A stretch of 64,000 bases of DNA from VXRD01 sp965232265. Lineage in GTDB: Bacteria > Latescibacterota > UBA2968. A model generated the notes under the pieces. It was given only the letters and a program-made list of their open reading frames with translations. It made no database searches and had not been told where the DNA came from. The stretch lies in the NCBI GenBank assembly GCA_965232265.1, contig CBDDPH010000002.1, forward strand, positions 124,001 to 188,000. The letters run 5' to 3'. Both the position numbers and the translations under genes were made by a program. Below, one piece after another: positions 42,119 to 49,828 of this stretch; position 1 is the stretch's first letter, and each line of letters starts with the position of its first letter.

Positions 42119-42436
42119 ATGTCCCAAGCAGTGACAAAACGATGGAGTAAAGCTCAAATTGTAAGCGCGATCGCAGAAAGCACGGGTCTGAGCAAAAAAG
42201 ATGTGGGTAGCGTTCTCGATGGGTTGGACAGTGCCATTGAAGGCCATCTCACAGCAGGTTCTGTCGGTGAATTTGTGTTGCCTGGTCTGCTCAAAATCAA
42301 AAGGGTCGAAAAACCGGCTCGCGCAGAACGAGAGGGCGTCAATCCCTTCACTGGCGAAAAAATAACCATTGCAGCCAAACCCGCTTCGCAGGGTGTAAGA
42401 ATTTCAGCTCTCAAAAAACTGAAAGACATGGTTTAG
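42119..42436 (+). CDS. HU-family DNA-binding protein
   Basis: 105 aa histone-like protein. WSKAQIVSAIAESTGLSKKDVGSVLDGLDSAI is the helical dimer part; the beta-arm and tip are NPFTGEKITIAAKPASQGVRISALKKLKDMV. The arm has the shape typical of HU, with the NPxTGE tip motif. Some residues in front of the arm (GLLKIKRVEKPARAEREG) make it slightly longer than E. coli HU. Single-gene unit with its own promoter and terminator; AAGGAG ribosome site. Confidence 0.93.
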   Translation: MSQAVTKRWSKAQIVSAIAESTGLSKKDVGSVLDGLDSAIEGHLTAGSVGEFVLPGLLKIKRVEKPARAEREGVNPFTGEKITIAAKPASQGVRISALKKLKDMV

Positions 42437-42463
42437 CAATTGTCGCATTTAGGGAACCGTCGC

Positions 42464-42500
42464 AAAGCCCAGCCTTTTAAGGTTGGGCTTTTATTTTTTT
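42464..42500 (+). terminator. Terminator after the HU gene
   Basis: AAGCCCAGCC, loop TTTTAA, GGTTGGGCTT, then T-rich run. Confidence 0.9.
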
Positions 42501-42601
42501 ATTTTTCTGGGTATGTTTTGTGGGACTGGACAAAATACCGCGAAATGATTACTTTCAATGTCGCGACCAAAAAGCGATAATCCAATCGCCAAGGAGGCAA
42601 A

Positions 42602-43543
42602 ATGCGGCGGTATATTATGAGAGTATGCTTGATCGTATTTGGGGTCTTATCTGGCCTGGTCGATACAACTGAGGCCGTTGAGGTCGTGCTCAAATCGGGT
42701 CGCGTTGTGCGAGGCGAACTGATTCGAGAGACCGCGACTTCTATTACGCTTCAGCTGTCTTCCAGTCGGATCGAAATTTCCAAGTTGAGTATCAAGACGA
42801 TTGATGGACGTTCTCCTTTTGCACAGCCCAGACCCCGTGCGGCAATGTCTTCAGATAGTACAGGTAAAATGGAGGTGCAAATTCCCGCAGGCCATTTTCT
42901 CATGGGAGATACGCGAGATAAAAACGCGCCTGTACACAAGGTTTATCTCGATGCGTACTGGGTCGATACACGCGAAGTAACCAATGCTCAGTACCGCGAA
43001 TTTGTGACGAGCACAGGGCATGCGGCTCCCCGGTATTGGGGCGAGGCCAAATACAGTAATCCCAACCAGCCCGTTGTGGGTGTTTCGTGGCATGACGCCA
43101 ATACCTATTGTTTATGGAAGGGCAAACGCCTGCCCACGGAAGCAGAGTGGGAACGCGCAGCACGAGGGGCACAAAGCCGTCTTTACCCCTGGGGCGACCG
43201 TTTTGACGTCACGCGAGCAAATACCCGAGAGACTCGGAACCGGCGCCCATTGCCTGTGGGAACCTTCCCCGAAGGTGCTACCAGTGAAGGCTTGCTCGAT
43301 ATGTCGGGCAATGTTTGGGAATGGTGTTGGGATTGGTTTGAAGACGGATATTACCGCGTTTCTCCTCTCAGTAATCCCACGGGGCCAGAGGCTGGGAAAA
43401 AGCGCGTTATAAGGGGCGGGGGCTGGAGTGCCCCACATATCCACATGGCCCGACGGCGGGGTGAAAAGCCCGATAAGACCTATCCTTCTCTGGGTTTTCG
43501 ATGCGCCAGATCGGATACTGAGGCACAGGCGAACAATGAGTGA
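42602..43543 (+). CDS. Exported FGE/SUMF1-like domain protein lacking the active cysteines
   Basis: 313 aa. Signal peptide about 1-24, a small beta domain (VVLKSGRVVRGELIRETATSITLQL, like LSm/SH3-type leaders of such proteins), then a formylglycine-generating-enzyme-like domain: IPAGHFLMGD, NAQYREFVTSTG, RLPTEAEWERAARG, YPWGD, GNVWEWCWDWF and RGGGWS..SLGFRCAR. In true FGE the RGGSW..C...C segment carries two catalytic cysteines; here it reads GGGWSAPHIHMARRR with none. It should be a binding or regulatory relative and not the enzyme that activates the sulfatase at base 2. GGAGG site upstream; terminated by a strong hairpin. Confidence 0.85.
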   Translation: MRRYIMRVCLIVFGVLSGLVDTTEAVEVVLKSGRVVRGELIRETATSITLQLSSSRIEISKLSIKTIDGRSPFAQPRPRAAMSSDSTGKMEVQIPAGHFLMGDTRDKNAPVHKVYLDAYWVDTREVTNAQYREFVTSTGHAAPRYWGEAKYSNPNQPVVGVSWHDANTYCLWKGKRLPTEAEWERAARGAQSRLYPWGDRFDVTRANTRETRNRRPLPVGTFPEGATSEGLLDMSGNVWEWCWDWFEDGYYRVSPLSNPTGPEAGKKRVIRGGGWSAPHIHMARRRGEKPDKTYPSLGFRCARSDTEAQANNE

Positions 43544-43548
43544 AAATA

Positions 43549-43577
43549 AAAAAGCCGCTGAATCAGCGGCTTTTTTT
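43549..43577. terminator. Bidirectional terminator between convergent genes
   Basis: AAAAAGCCGCTG, loop ATT, CAGCGGCTTTTTTT. Serves the FGE-like gene on plus and the GroES-like gene on minus. Confidence 0.9.
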
Positions 43578-43596
43578 CTGAACTTTCACAAAACCA

Positions 43597-44016
43597 TCAC
43601 AGGTCGAGGTCGTCCAGACCCTCCAGTTCATCCAATACCTCATCTTCGCCTACTATGGTATCCGACTCTCGAATGACAACCAGAATGGAAGCTTGGGGCA
43701 CAATGAGATATTTCTCACCTTCAAAAGAGATCTCCATCGCGGCCTTTTGCAAAAATAAGGCAAAATCACCTTCCTCAACTTGCAGGGGTAAATACCGCGG
43801 TTCTTTTGGAGAATTGCGCCAGGGCTCATCGTCTTCGGGCGTTTCTGGCAGCGGCAGACCTGGACCTGTGGCCATAATGCGACCGCTTTGCACTTCCTCT
43901 TTCTCGACCACGGTTTGGGGCAAATAAAGCCCCACTTTGGTTCGTTCTTCCAAATCTTCTCGCTTGACCAAAACGCGGTCGCCAATAACGACGAGTTCTT
44001 TGTTGCCTATTTGCAT
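43597..44016 (-). CDS. GroES-like (Cpn10 fold) protein
   Basis: 139 aa. VVIGDRVLVKREDLEERTKVGLYLP and FEGEKYLIVPQASILVVI match the start and end of the GroES barrel. It differs from true GroES by an acidic Pro-rich insertion (about 52-78, LPETPEDDEPWRNSPKEP) in place of a short loop and by an acidic tail (EDEVLDELEGLDDLDL). No groEL is adjacent. It may be a second, modified co-chaperonin or a related protein with another role. Ribosome site weak (GAGAAAA). Confidence 0.75.
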   Translation of the reverse strand: MQIGNKELVVIGDRVLVKREDLEERTKVGLYLPQTVVEKEEVQSGRIMATGPGLPLPETPEDDEPWRNSPKEPRYLPLQVEEGDFALFLQKAAMEISFEGEKYLIVPQASILVVIRESDTIVGEDEVLDELEGLDDLDL

Positions 44017-44131
44017 TGCATTTTCTCGCTCAATGAGTCTTTCACATATCTGAACAATTGTTTGTCAAACTTAAAAAATTGTATCGCAAGTGTCAACTGT
44101 TTAGGGTTAAAACGATTTGAATAATAAAATC

Positions 44132-44160
44132 TTGACAAATGGATGGATAAGGCATATTAT
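44132..44160 (+). promoter_or_regulatory. Strong promoter candidate in front of mini-ORFs and holB
   Basis: TTGACA (44132-44137), 17-base spacer, TATTAT (44155-44160). Confidence 0.75.
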
Positions 44161-44203
44161 TTTCCACCGCGTTGCGAATACTTTTTAATTATGGAGCCGT
44201 TCC

Positions 44204-44299
44204 ATGTTGTTTTTTCTGCTAACAATGCAAATGCCGATGCCCGTCATTGTACGGGCTGCACATGTTGTACATTCCCATTGTGAGCAGGAGCATGGATAG
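44204..44299 (+). CDS. Possible 31-residue peptide, hydrophobic and His-rich
   Basis: MLFFLLTMQMPMPVIVRAAH then VVHSHCEQEHG. A GGAG lies seven bases before the ATG. An alternative frame starting at 44191 reads a 30-residue peptide ending HCTGCTCCTFPL, rich in Cys, but without a ribosome site. No family recognised. I enter this frame because of the promoter, the ribosome site and the following hairpin; it could instead be an untranslated small RNA. Confidence 0.3.
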   Translation: MLFFLLTMQMPMPVIVRAAHVVHSHCEQEHG

Positions 44300-44328
44300 C
44301 GGATCATTTTAGTCGTTTGGAAAATAAA

Positions 44329-44363
44329 AAAAGCCGTTGGAATGTTCCGTTCCAGCGGCTTTT
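44329..44363 (+). terminator. Terminator-like hairpin before holB
   Basis: GCCGTTGGAA, 7-base loop, TTCCAGCGGC (one G-U pair), followed by four T and preceded by an A run. It ends 17 bases before the holB start, so it may act as an attenuator or as the end of a small transcript. Confidence 0.6.
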
Positions 44364-44380
44364 CATCATGAGAGGCGATA

Positions 44381-45424
44381 TTGGAAAGGGTGATCGGACA
44401 GGAACGAGCGGTTCGGTTTTTGACCGAATTGATTGAGCGAGATCGCGTCCCGCACGCGCTGTTGTTTTTGGGTACTTCTGGCACGGGTGCCGTAGCTGCG
44501 GCATTGGATTTTGTGCAGGCGTTGCATTGTCGAGAAGATGGTGCTGTGGCCTGTAGAAGTTGTGCTGCCTGCCACAAGGTGACAAGTCTCAATCATCCGG
44601 ATAGTGCGCTTCTCTTTCCTTTTTCTCGGAGCGTGAAAGAGGAAGATAGGCAAGCTGCACTGCACGAGGTGTGGCAATCGCCTTATCATTATCCGTTGCC
44701 CAACGATAATGCGGGGATTGCTATTGATCGCGTTCGGGAGATGCAGCGACAGTTTACGCACAGTGCTTTTGCAGGGGGCTGGCGCACGACGCTTATTTTA
44801 CACGCGGATCAGATGCGTGTAGAGGCGGCCAATGCCATGTTGAAAACTCTGGAGGAACCGCCTGTTCGGTCACTGATGATTTTGATTGCTCCCCAGGCCA
44901 ATGCGTTGTTGCCTACCATTGTGTCGCGGTGTCAGTTTGTGAAATTTCCCGCGCTTTCGGCTCGGGATATCAGTGTTGGGTTGACGACGAGGGGCGTTGA
45001 TGAGACAACGGCAGATTTTATTTCGCGCACGTGTGGCGGCGACTTTCGCAGGGCATTGGATATGACCGATGGCCAGGTCGCAGATAGGCAAGATCGATCT
45101 TTCAGGTTTTTGGAAGCGTTGCTGGGGGAGCAGGAGGAGCGCACGTTTGAAGCACTGGCAAAACTCGACCGACAAGAGGCATTGGATATTTTGGCAGGTG
45201 CTGAAATCTGGCTCAGAGACGCGCTGTTATTGCAATGTGGTCGGGGCAATTGTATAGCCAATGCCGATCAGGTGGACAATGTCGGGCGATTGGCTGAGGT
45301 TTTTGATCTGGACCAACTCGCGGGGATTGTAAAAAAGATTGAATCACTGCGGGAGATGAATCACCGCAATGTAAACATGAATCTGGGCTTGATTTCGCTC
45401 TGGCGACAGATCAAGTCCTTTTGA
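44381..45424 (+). CDS. holB: DNA polymerase III delta prime subunit
   Basis: 347 aa clamp-loader subunit. TTG start, chosen because GAGAGGCG lies upstream and MERVIGQERAVRFLTELIERDRVPHALLF is the normal beginning. The P-loop is degenerate (GTSGTGAVAAAL, no Lys), as in non-ATPase delta prime. Zinc module cysteines are at 50, 58, 61 and 64. RTTLILHADQMRVEAANAMLKTLEEPP and the sensor TIVSRCQ are typical. Followed 11 bases later by metG. Confidence 0.9.
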   Translation: MERVIGQERAVRFLTELIERDRVPHALLFLGTSGTGAVAAALDFVQALHCREDGAVACRSCAACHKVTSLNHPDSALLFPFSRSVKEEDRQAALHEVWQSPYHYPLPNDNAGIAIDRVREMQRQFTHSAFAGGWRTTLILHADQMRVEAANAMLKTLEEPPVRSLMILIAPQANALLPTIVSRCQFVKFPALSARDISVGLTTRGVDETTADFISRTCGGDFRRALDMTDGQVADRQDRSFRFLEALLGEQEERTFEALAKLDRQEALDILAGAEIWLRDALLLQCGRGNCIANADQVDNVGRLAEVFDLDQLAGIVKKIESLREMNHRNVNMNLGLISLWRQIKSF

Positions 45425-45435
45425 GTGGGTAAAAA

Positions 45436-47319
45436 ATGGGCACATTTTATATTACGACACCGATTTATTACGTCAACGATGAACCCCATATCGGACATGC
45501 GTACACGACGATTATGGCCGATGTGCTGTCGCGTTTTCATCGTCTGGCTGGCGATGATGTGTTGTTTTTGACGGGTACGGATGAACACGGGCAGAAAGTG
45601 GATGAGGCGGCGAAAAAACGCGATTTGTCACCGCAGGCACACGCCGATGAGATGGTGGTGCGATTTCAGGCGTTGTGGGAGGTTTTAAATATTTCCAACG
45701 ATGATTTTATTCGCACAACCGAAGCGCGGCACAAGCGCGTTGTCTCCGAGATTTTACAACGCATTTACGATGCGGGCGAGATTTATGCCGACAATTATGA
45801 GGGCTGGTATTGTATCCCGGACGAGCGGTTCTGGACGGAAAAGGATCTGGTTGATGGCAATTGTCCGGATTGCGGGCGGCCTACGGAGAAGATTTCGGAG
45901 AAGAACTACTTTTTCAGGATGAGCAAATACCAGGACTGGCTTATTGCGTATATTCAAACACATCCCGATTTTATTCGACCGGAAAAGCGGCGCAACGAGA
46001 TCCTCGGGTTTTTGCGCCAGCCGCTGGGCGATCTTTGTATTTCTCGTCCCAGGTCGCGTTTGGAATGGGGAATTCCGCTTCCTTTTGACGAAGATTATGT
46101 CTGTTATGTGTGGTTCGATGCACTGATCAATTATATCACGGCACCGGGTTATATCGCCGATGATGCGCGTTTTGAGCACTGGTGGCAGGCGTCTTGTCAT
46201 TTGATTGGTAAGGATATTTTGACCACGCATTGCGTGTATTGGCCCACGATGCTCAAGGCGATAGATGTGCCGTTGCCCAAAACGGTTATGGGACATGGTT
46301 TTTGGCTCGTGGATGAGACAAAGATGGGGAAGTCGCTGGGCAATGCGATTCGTCCTTTGGATCTGGCGGATAAATACGGGGTGGATGCGTTTCGGTATTT
46401 TCTGGTACGCGATATGACGCTGGGGCAGGATAGCGATTTTAGCGAGGAGGCTTTTGTTCAGCGCTATAATACCGAGTTGGCGAATGAGTTGGGCAATTTG
46501 CTGAATCGCTCGGTGGTGATGGCTGCGCGATATTTGGATGGGGTTGTGCCTGCTGTGGATGTCAACCATGCGGTGCTCAACGCTTTGAAAGCGCAGACGG
46601 ATGAGACGCTCAATGCGGTGGGCAAAGCTATTGATGCGATGAATCCCAATGCGATTCTGGATGCGATTTGGCGATTGGTGCGGGAGGCCAATCGGTTTGT
46701 CGAGGTGCAGGCGCCGTGGCATTTGGTGAAGGATGCAGGCAAGAGGGATGCGCTCGAGGCGACGATTTACGCGTTGCTGGAGACGATGCGGCAATTGGCT
46801 GTGTTGCTGTTTCCGGTGATTCCCTCAAAGGCGTGTGAGATTTGGCGACAACTGGGTGCAAAGGGTTCGCCGGAAGATGTTCATTTGAATGATTTAAAAA
46901 CATGGGGGGGGCTGGACGCCAATTTGAAGGTTGCACCTGGCGATCCGGTGTTCCCGCGTATTGAGGAGGTCGATGTGGCAGAAGAAAAATCAGAAGATTT
47001 GATTTCTTTTTCAGAATTTCAGAAGCTCGAGTTGCGCGTGGCAAAAATTGATGCAGCCGAGCGTGTGAAGGGGGCGGATCGCCTGTTGCAGTTGCAGATC
47101 AGTTTGGGCGATGAGCAGCGCCAGATTGTCGCCGGGATTGCCGAGTTTTATGAACCAGAGGCACTCGTTGGGCAGCAGATTGTGGTGGTTGCCAATCTGG
47201 AGCCAGCGACTATTCGCGGTGTCGAATCCCAGGGTATGCTGCTGGCTGCATCCGATGATAATGGCCTCACACTCGTGACGCCAGATGGTGAGATTAGTGA
47301 TGGGGCTGAGGTGAGTTAA
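45436..47319 (+). CDS. metG: Methionyl-tRNA synthetase with C-terminal tRNA-binding domain
   Basis: 627 aa class I synthetase. HIGH-type motif PHIGHAY (His18-His21), KMSKS-type motif KMGKS near 296-300, and a connective-peptide zinc knuckle reduced to one CPDC (NCPDCGRPTEK). The C-terminal 105 residues form the EMAPII/Trbp111-like dimerising domain (FSEFQKLELRVAKIDAAERVKGADRLLQLQISLG, then IVVVANLEPATIRGVESQGMLLAA). Probably in one unit with holB. Confidence 0.97.
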   Translation: MGTFYITTPIYYVNDEPHIGHAYTTIMADVLSRFHRLAGDDVLFLTGTDEHGQKVDEAAKKRDLSPQAHADEMVVRFQALWEVLNISNDDFIRTTEARHKRVVSEILQRIYDAGEIYADNYEGWYCIPDERFWTEKDLVDGNCPDCGRPTEKISEKNYFFRMSKYQDWLIAYIQTHPDFIRPEKRRNEILGFLRQPLGDLCISRPRSRLEWGIPLPFDEDYVCYVWFDALINYITAPGYIADDARFEHWWQASCHLIGKDILTTHCVYWPTMLKAIDVPLPKTVMGHGFWLVDETKMGKSLGNAIRPLDLADKYGVDAFRYFLVRDMTLGQDSDFSEEAFVQRYNTELANELGNLLNRSVVMAARYLDGVVPAVDVNHAVLNALKAQTDETLNAVGKAIDAMNPNAILDAIWRLVREANRFVEVQAPWHLVKDAGKRDALEATIYALLETMRQLAVLLFPVIPSKACEIWRQLGAKGSPEDVHLNDLKTWGGLDANLKVAPGDPVFPRIEEVDVAEEKSEDLISFSEFQKLELRVAKIDAAERVKGADRLLQLQISLGDEQRQIVAGIAEFYEPEALVGQQIVVVANLEPATIRGVESQGMLLAASDDNGLTLVTPDGEISDGAEVS

Positions 47320-47429
47320 ATAAAAAGGAACTGGAAGCATGCGCTTCTTCAATTAACAGCGGGGTAGAGATCGATATCTGGGGGATGTGATACAGGTAAA
47401 ACGATATACAAAAAATGAGAGGGAATGAC

Positions 47430-47583
47430 ATGAAACTAAAAGTCATCATTCACGAAGCAAAAGAAGGTGGATACTGGGCAGAAGTCCTATCAATAGAGGG
47501 TTGCGCGACTCAAGGAGAGACATTTGACGAACTGCTCGAACAATATTTATGAAGCGGTTGAAGGCTGTTTATCCGTAAGGTGA
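47430..47583 (+). pseudogene. Frameshifted hicB-like antitoxin gene
   Basis: After GAGAGGGAA the frame reads MKLKVIIHEAKEGGYWAEV and then SIEGCATQGETFDELLE, a HicB-type opening. It breaks at 47540 into a stop at 47550. In the next frame the expected continuation NIYEAVEGCLSVR follows and stops at 47583, three bases before the intact hicB. One base gained or lost explains the break. It is a second, dead copy directly upstream of a working pair. Confidence 0.75.
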
Positions 47584-47586
47584 AAA

Positions 47587-47793
47587 ATGAGACAAGTGAT
47601 TATTTATCCGGGCGAAGATGGCTATTGGGTGGCTGAATGTCCCAGTTTGCCGGGTTGTATCAGTCAGGGAAAAACAAAACAGAAAGCTATCGCCAATATC
47701 AAAGAGGCCATTGAGGGATACGTGCTCACTCTTGAGGAAGACGGATTACCGGTTCCCAATGAACACTTTGAGGCATTGGTCGTAGCCGTATGA
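47587..47793 (+). CDS. hicB: HicB-type antitoxin
   Basis: 68 aa. Partial RNase-H-like HicB fold: VIIYPGEDGYWVAECPSLPGC, SQGKTKQKAIANIKEAIEGYV, LTLEEDGLPVPNE. There is no C-terminal DNA-binding domain (typical for the short HicB form). Neutralises HicA. Overlaps hicA by four bases. The antitoxin-first order is the less common arrangement of this family. Confidence 0.88.
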   Translation: MRQVIIYPGEDGYWVAECPSLPGCISQGKTKQKAIANIKEAIEGYVLTLEEDGLPVPNEHFEALVVAV

Positions 47794-48011
47794 GCAGATT
47801 ACCCAGGACTTCAGGGAGAGCCTGTGTCAAGGCACTTGGCAAAGTTGGATTTTACCTGAAGCGGCAGCATGGAAGTCATCTGATTTTGCGTCGAGATGAT
47901 CCCTTCGCTCAGGTTGTAGTTCCCAATCATAGGGAACTGGACAGAGGTACTTTACGTGCCATCATCAGACAATCAGATCTCAGTGTAAACGAATTCTTGC
48001 GTTTATTGTGA
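47790..48011 (+). CDS. hicA: HicA-type mRNA interferase toxin
   Basis: 73 aa double-stranded-RNA-binding-like fold. QHGSHLILRR holds the catalytic His30 (GSH); VVVPNHRELDRGTLRAIIRQSDLSVNEFLRLL is the usual C-terminal half. Cleaves mRNA when free of HicB. ATGA overlap with hicB. Confidence 0.9.
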   Translation: MSRLPRTSGRACVKALGKVGFYLKRQHGSHLILRRDDPFAQVVVPNHRELDRGTLRAIIRQSDLSVNEFLRLL

Positions 48012-48214
48012 AGATGCATTGGTGAAGAGGGTGCAATTATTAGTATCTCACCAGCTTTTGGGCGAATCAAACGAGTCTATTTTTGTATCAAAAAAGAAGC
48101 ACTTACTTTTCTCGCTGCGGAAAGAGAACGAATTATAAGACTATCTCGAGATGAAGCGATATTTGATTTTCATCTGCGTTTATCTGCGGATACTCGCCTT
48201 TTCAGGATTTTTAC
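48012..48214. other. Gap with repeat copy between hicA and tatD
   Basis: 203 bases. One frame (about 48030-48170) reads without stop as FGRIKRVYFCIKKEALTF and then LAAERERIIRLSRDEAIF, possibly a remnant, but it has no start site and I recognise no family. Its end runs into a copy of the ACGCAGA repeat. Confidence 0.35.
48171..48192. repeat. TCCGCAGA/ACGCAGA repeat, copy 3 (reverse)
   Basis: CATCTGCGTTTATCTGCGGAT, the reverse complement of the repeat seen at 7545-7599 and 28791-28835, 23 bases before tatD. Confidence 0.65.
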
Positions 48215-48970
48215 ATGCTTGTCGATTCACACGCGCATTTGATGTTTCCACAATTTAGGAAGGATCTGGACGATTTGCTCGCCCGGGCGCGTGCCGCGGG
48301 GGTGGGGCAGATTGTGAATGTGGGGACAAATTTGGATACGAGTCGAGCTGCCATTGATCTTGCTGAGGCAGAAGCTGATGTGTTTGCTTCGGCGGGGTTT
48401 CATCCGTCGGATTCTGCGAAGGCGGATGAGGCGGCTTTGAAAAAATTGCCCGCGCTTTTGAAGCATCACAGGGTTGTTGCGGTTGGCGAGACAGGGTTGG
48501 ATTTTTATCGCGATTACGCGCCGCGCGAGGTTCAGGAACGGGCGTTTCGAGCGCATATTCGTCTGGCGAGAGAGATGGGGCTGCCGCTGATTGTGCACAG
48601 TCGGGGTGCTGAGACGCGGGTGTTAGATGTGTTGGAGGAAGAAGGCGGATCGGAGGTGGGCGGTGTGATGCACTGTTTCGGCGGGGATGTCGAAGGAGCC
48701 AAGCGCGCGGTGGATCTCAATTTTTATCTGGGTTTTGGCGGTATTGTCACTTTTAAAAATTCGGGTGCGTTGGAGGTCGCATTGAATGTGCCCGCTGAGC
48801 GGTTGCTTTTGGAGACGGATTGTCCGTTTTTGGCGCCAGCGCCAAAGCGAGGCAAGCGCAATGAGCCGTCATACCTGCGCTATGTCGCCGAGTGTCTGGC
48901 TGATGCGGGATACGGGGATACTGGAGATGTGTGTCGGCAGACGACGCAAAATGCTCAGGACTTTATTTAG
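48215..48970 (+). CDS. tatD: TatD-family metal-dependent DNase
   Basis: 251 aa TIM-barrel hydrolase. DSHAHL (metal His), GFHPSDS, GETGLDFYRD (catalytic Glu), IVHSRGAE, HCFGG and LLETDCPFLAP (final Asp). A 3'-exonuclease on DNA in the characterised members. Precedes ksgA closely; TatD/KsgA adjacency is common in bacteria. Confidence 0.95.
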   Translation: MLVDSHAHLMFPQFRKDLDDLLARARAAGVGQIVNVGTNLDTSRAAIDLAEAEADVFASAGFHPSDSAKADEAALKKLPALLKHHRVVAVGETGLDFYRDYAPREVQERAFRAHIRLAREMGLPLIVHSRGAETRVLDVLEEEGGSEVGGVMHCFGGDVEGAKRAVDLNFYLGFGGIVTFKNSGALEVALNVPAERLLLETDCPFLAPAPKRGKRNEPSYLRYVAECLADAGYGDTGDVCRQTTQNAQDFI

Positions 48971-48983
48971 GATTGGGAATATC

Positions 48984-49772
48984 GTGAAAACCAAGACGCG
49001 GCTGGGACAGCATTTTCTCACAAATGGCGTATCTATCGAGCGAATCGCAGCGGCTGCACGGGTTGAGAAAGAAGATCTGGTGGTAGAAATTGGTCCCGGA
49101 CGAGGTGCGTTGACGGGCTTGCTGGTTGAGCGAGCAGGACAGGTGGTCGCTGTTGAGATTGATGGGGCGTTGTGTGATCTGCTTTCCGAGCGGTTTGGTT
49201 CGCGGTTAAAAATTGTATCGGATGATGTGCGTCAGGTCAATTTGCCCGCGCTTGTTGAAGTTGAAAAACGAGAAAAAGCGATTCTGGTGGGCAATTTGCC
49301 CTATCATATTACGGGCGCGCTCATCAGGCAAATTACGGATGCGCGAAGGGTTTGGAAACGCGCTGTGATTACCGTGCAGCGCGAGGTGGGACAGCGCATG
49401 ATTGCGCCGCCGGGCAGCAAAATATATGGCGTGTTGTCGGTTGTCACACAGGTGCGGTGTGTCGCAAAACGGTTGTTTGATCTGTCTCCCGCGCATTTTT
49501 ATCCGCGGCCCAAAGTGCATTCTTCTGTGTTGATGCTGGATTTTGAAGCAAATTCTGCTTATGATATTGCAGATGAAAGGCGTTTGTTTGGCGTGGTGCG
49601 TGCCGCATTTCAGCAGCGGAGGAAGATGGTACGCAACGCACTATCTGGTGTGGTAGATGATGAGATTTTGATGGAAGCGAATATCGATGGTCGCGCGCGT
49701 CCCGAAACCATATCGATAGATGGTTTTGAACGGATTTGTCGCGCGTTGGCTGTGCGAGGTCGCCGAGACTAA
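48984..49772 (+). CDS. rsmA: 16S rRNA (adenine1518/1519-N6) dimethyltransferase
   Basis: 262 aa. Methylates two adjacent adenines near the 3' end of 16S rRNA. GTG start before KTKTRLGQHFL; a longer frame overlaps tatD but adds nothing conserved. SAM motif VEIGPGRGALTG near 35-46, catalytic motif NLPYHITG near 104, C-terminal helical domain AFQQRRKMVRNAL. GGATTGGGAA upstream acts as a weak ribosome site. Confidence 0.94.
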   Translation: MKTKTRLGQHFLTNGVSIERIAAAARVEKEDLVVEIGPGRGALTGLLVERAGQVVAVEIDGALCDLLSERFGSRLKIVSDDVRQVNLPALVEVEKREKAILVGNLPYHITGALIRQITDARRVWKRAVITVQREVGQRMIAPPGSKIYGVLSVVTQVRCVAKRLFDLSPAHFYPRPKVHSSVLMLDFEANSAYDIADERRLFGVVRAAFQQRRKMVRNALSGVVDDEILMEANIDGRARPETISIDGFERICRALAVRGRRD

Positions 49773-49828
49773 TTTGAACAGGGCAGCATAGGACAAAAAT
49801 AGGAATATTTAACAGAAAGGGTTTTCTT

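Larger units (their letters stand above)
44017..44380. other. 364-base gap with its own promoter and hairpin
   Basis: Not a plain spacer: it holds a consensus-like promoter (44132-44160), two overlapping mini-ORFs (44191-44299) and a terminator-like hairpin (44329-44363) before holB. The first 110 bases (44017-44130), upstream of the GroES-like gene, are A+T-rich with no recognised site. Confidence 0.6.

Noticed and set aside
45754..46794. 346-codon minus-strand frame opposite metG
   Set aside because: Shadow of metG.
48030..48170. Open frame between hicA and tatD as a gene
   Set aside because: No start codon with a ribosome site, it ends in a repeat, and no family is recognisable; noted only as a possible remnant.
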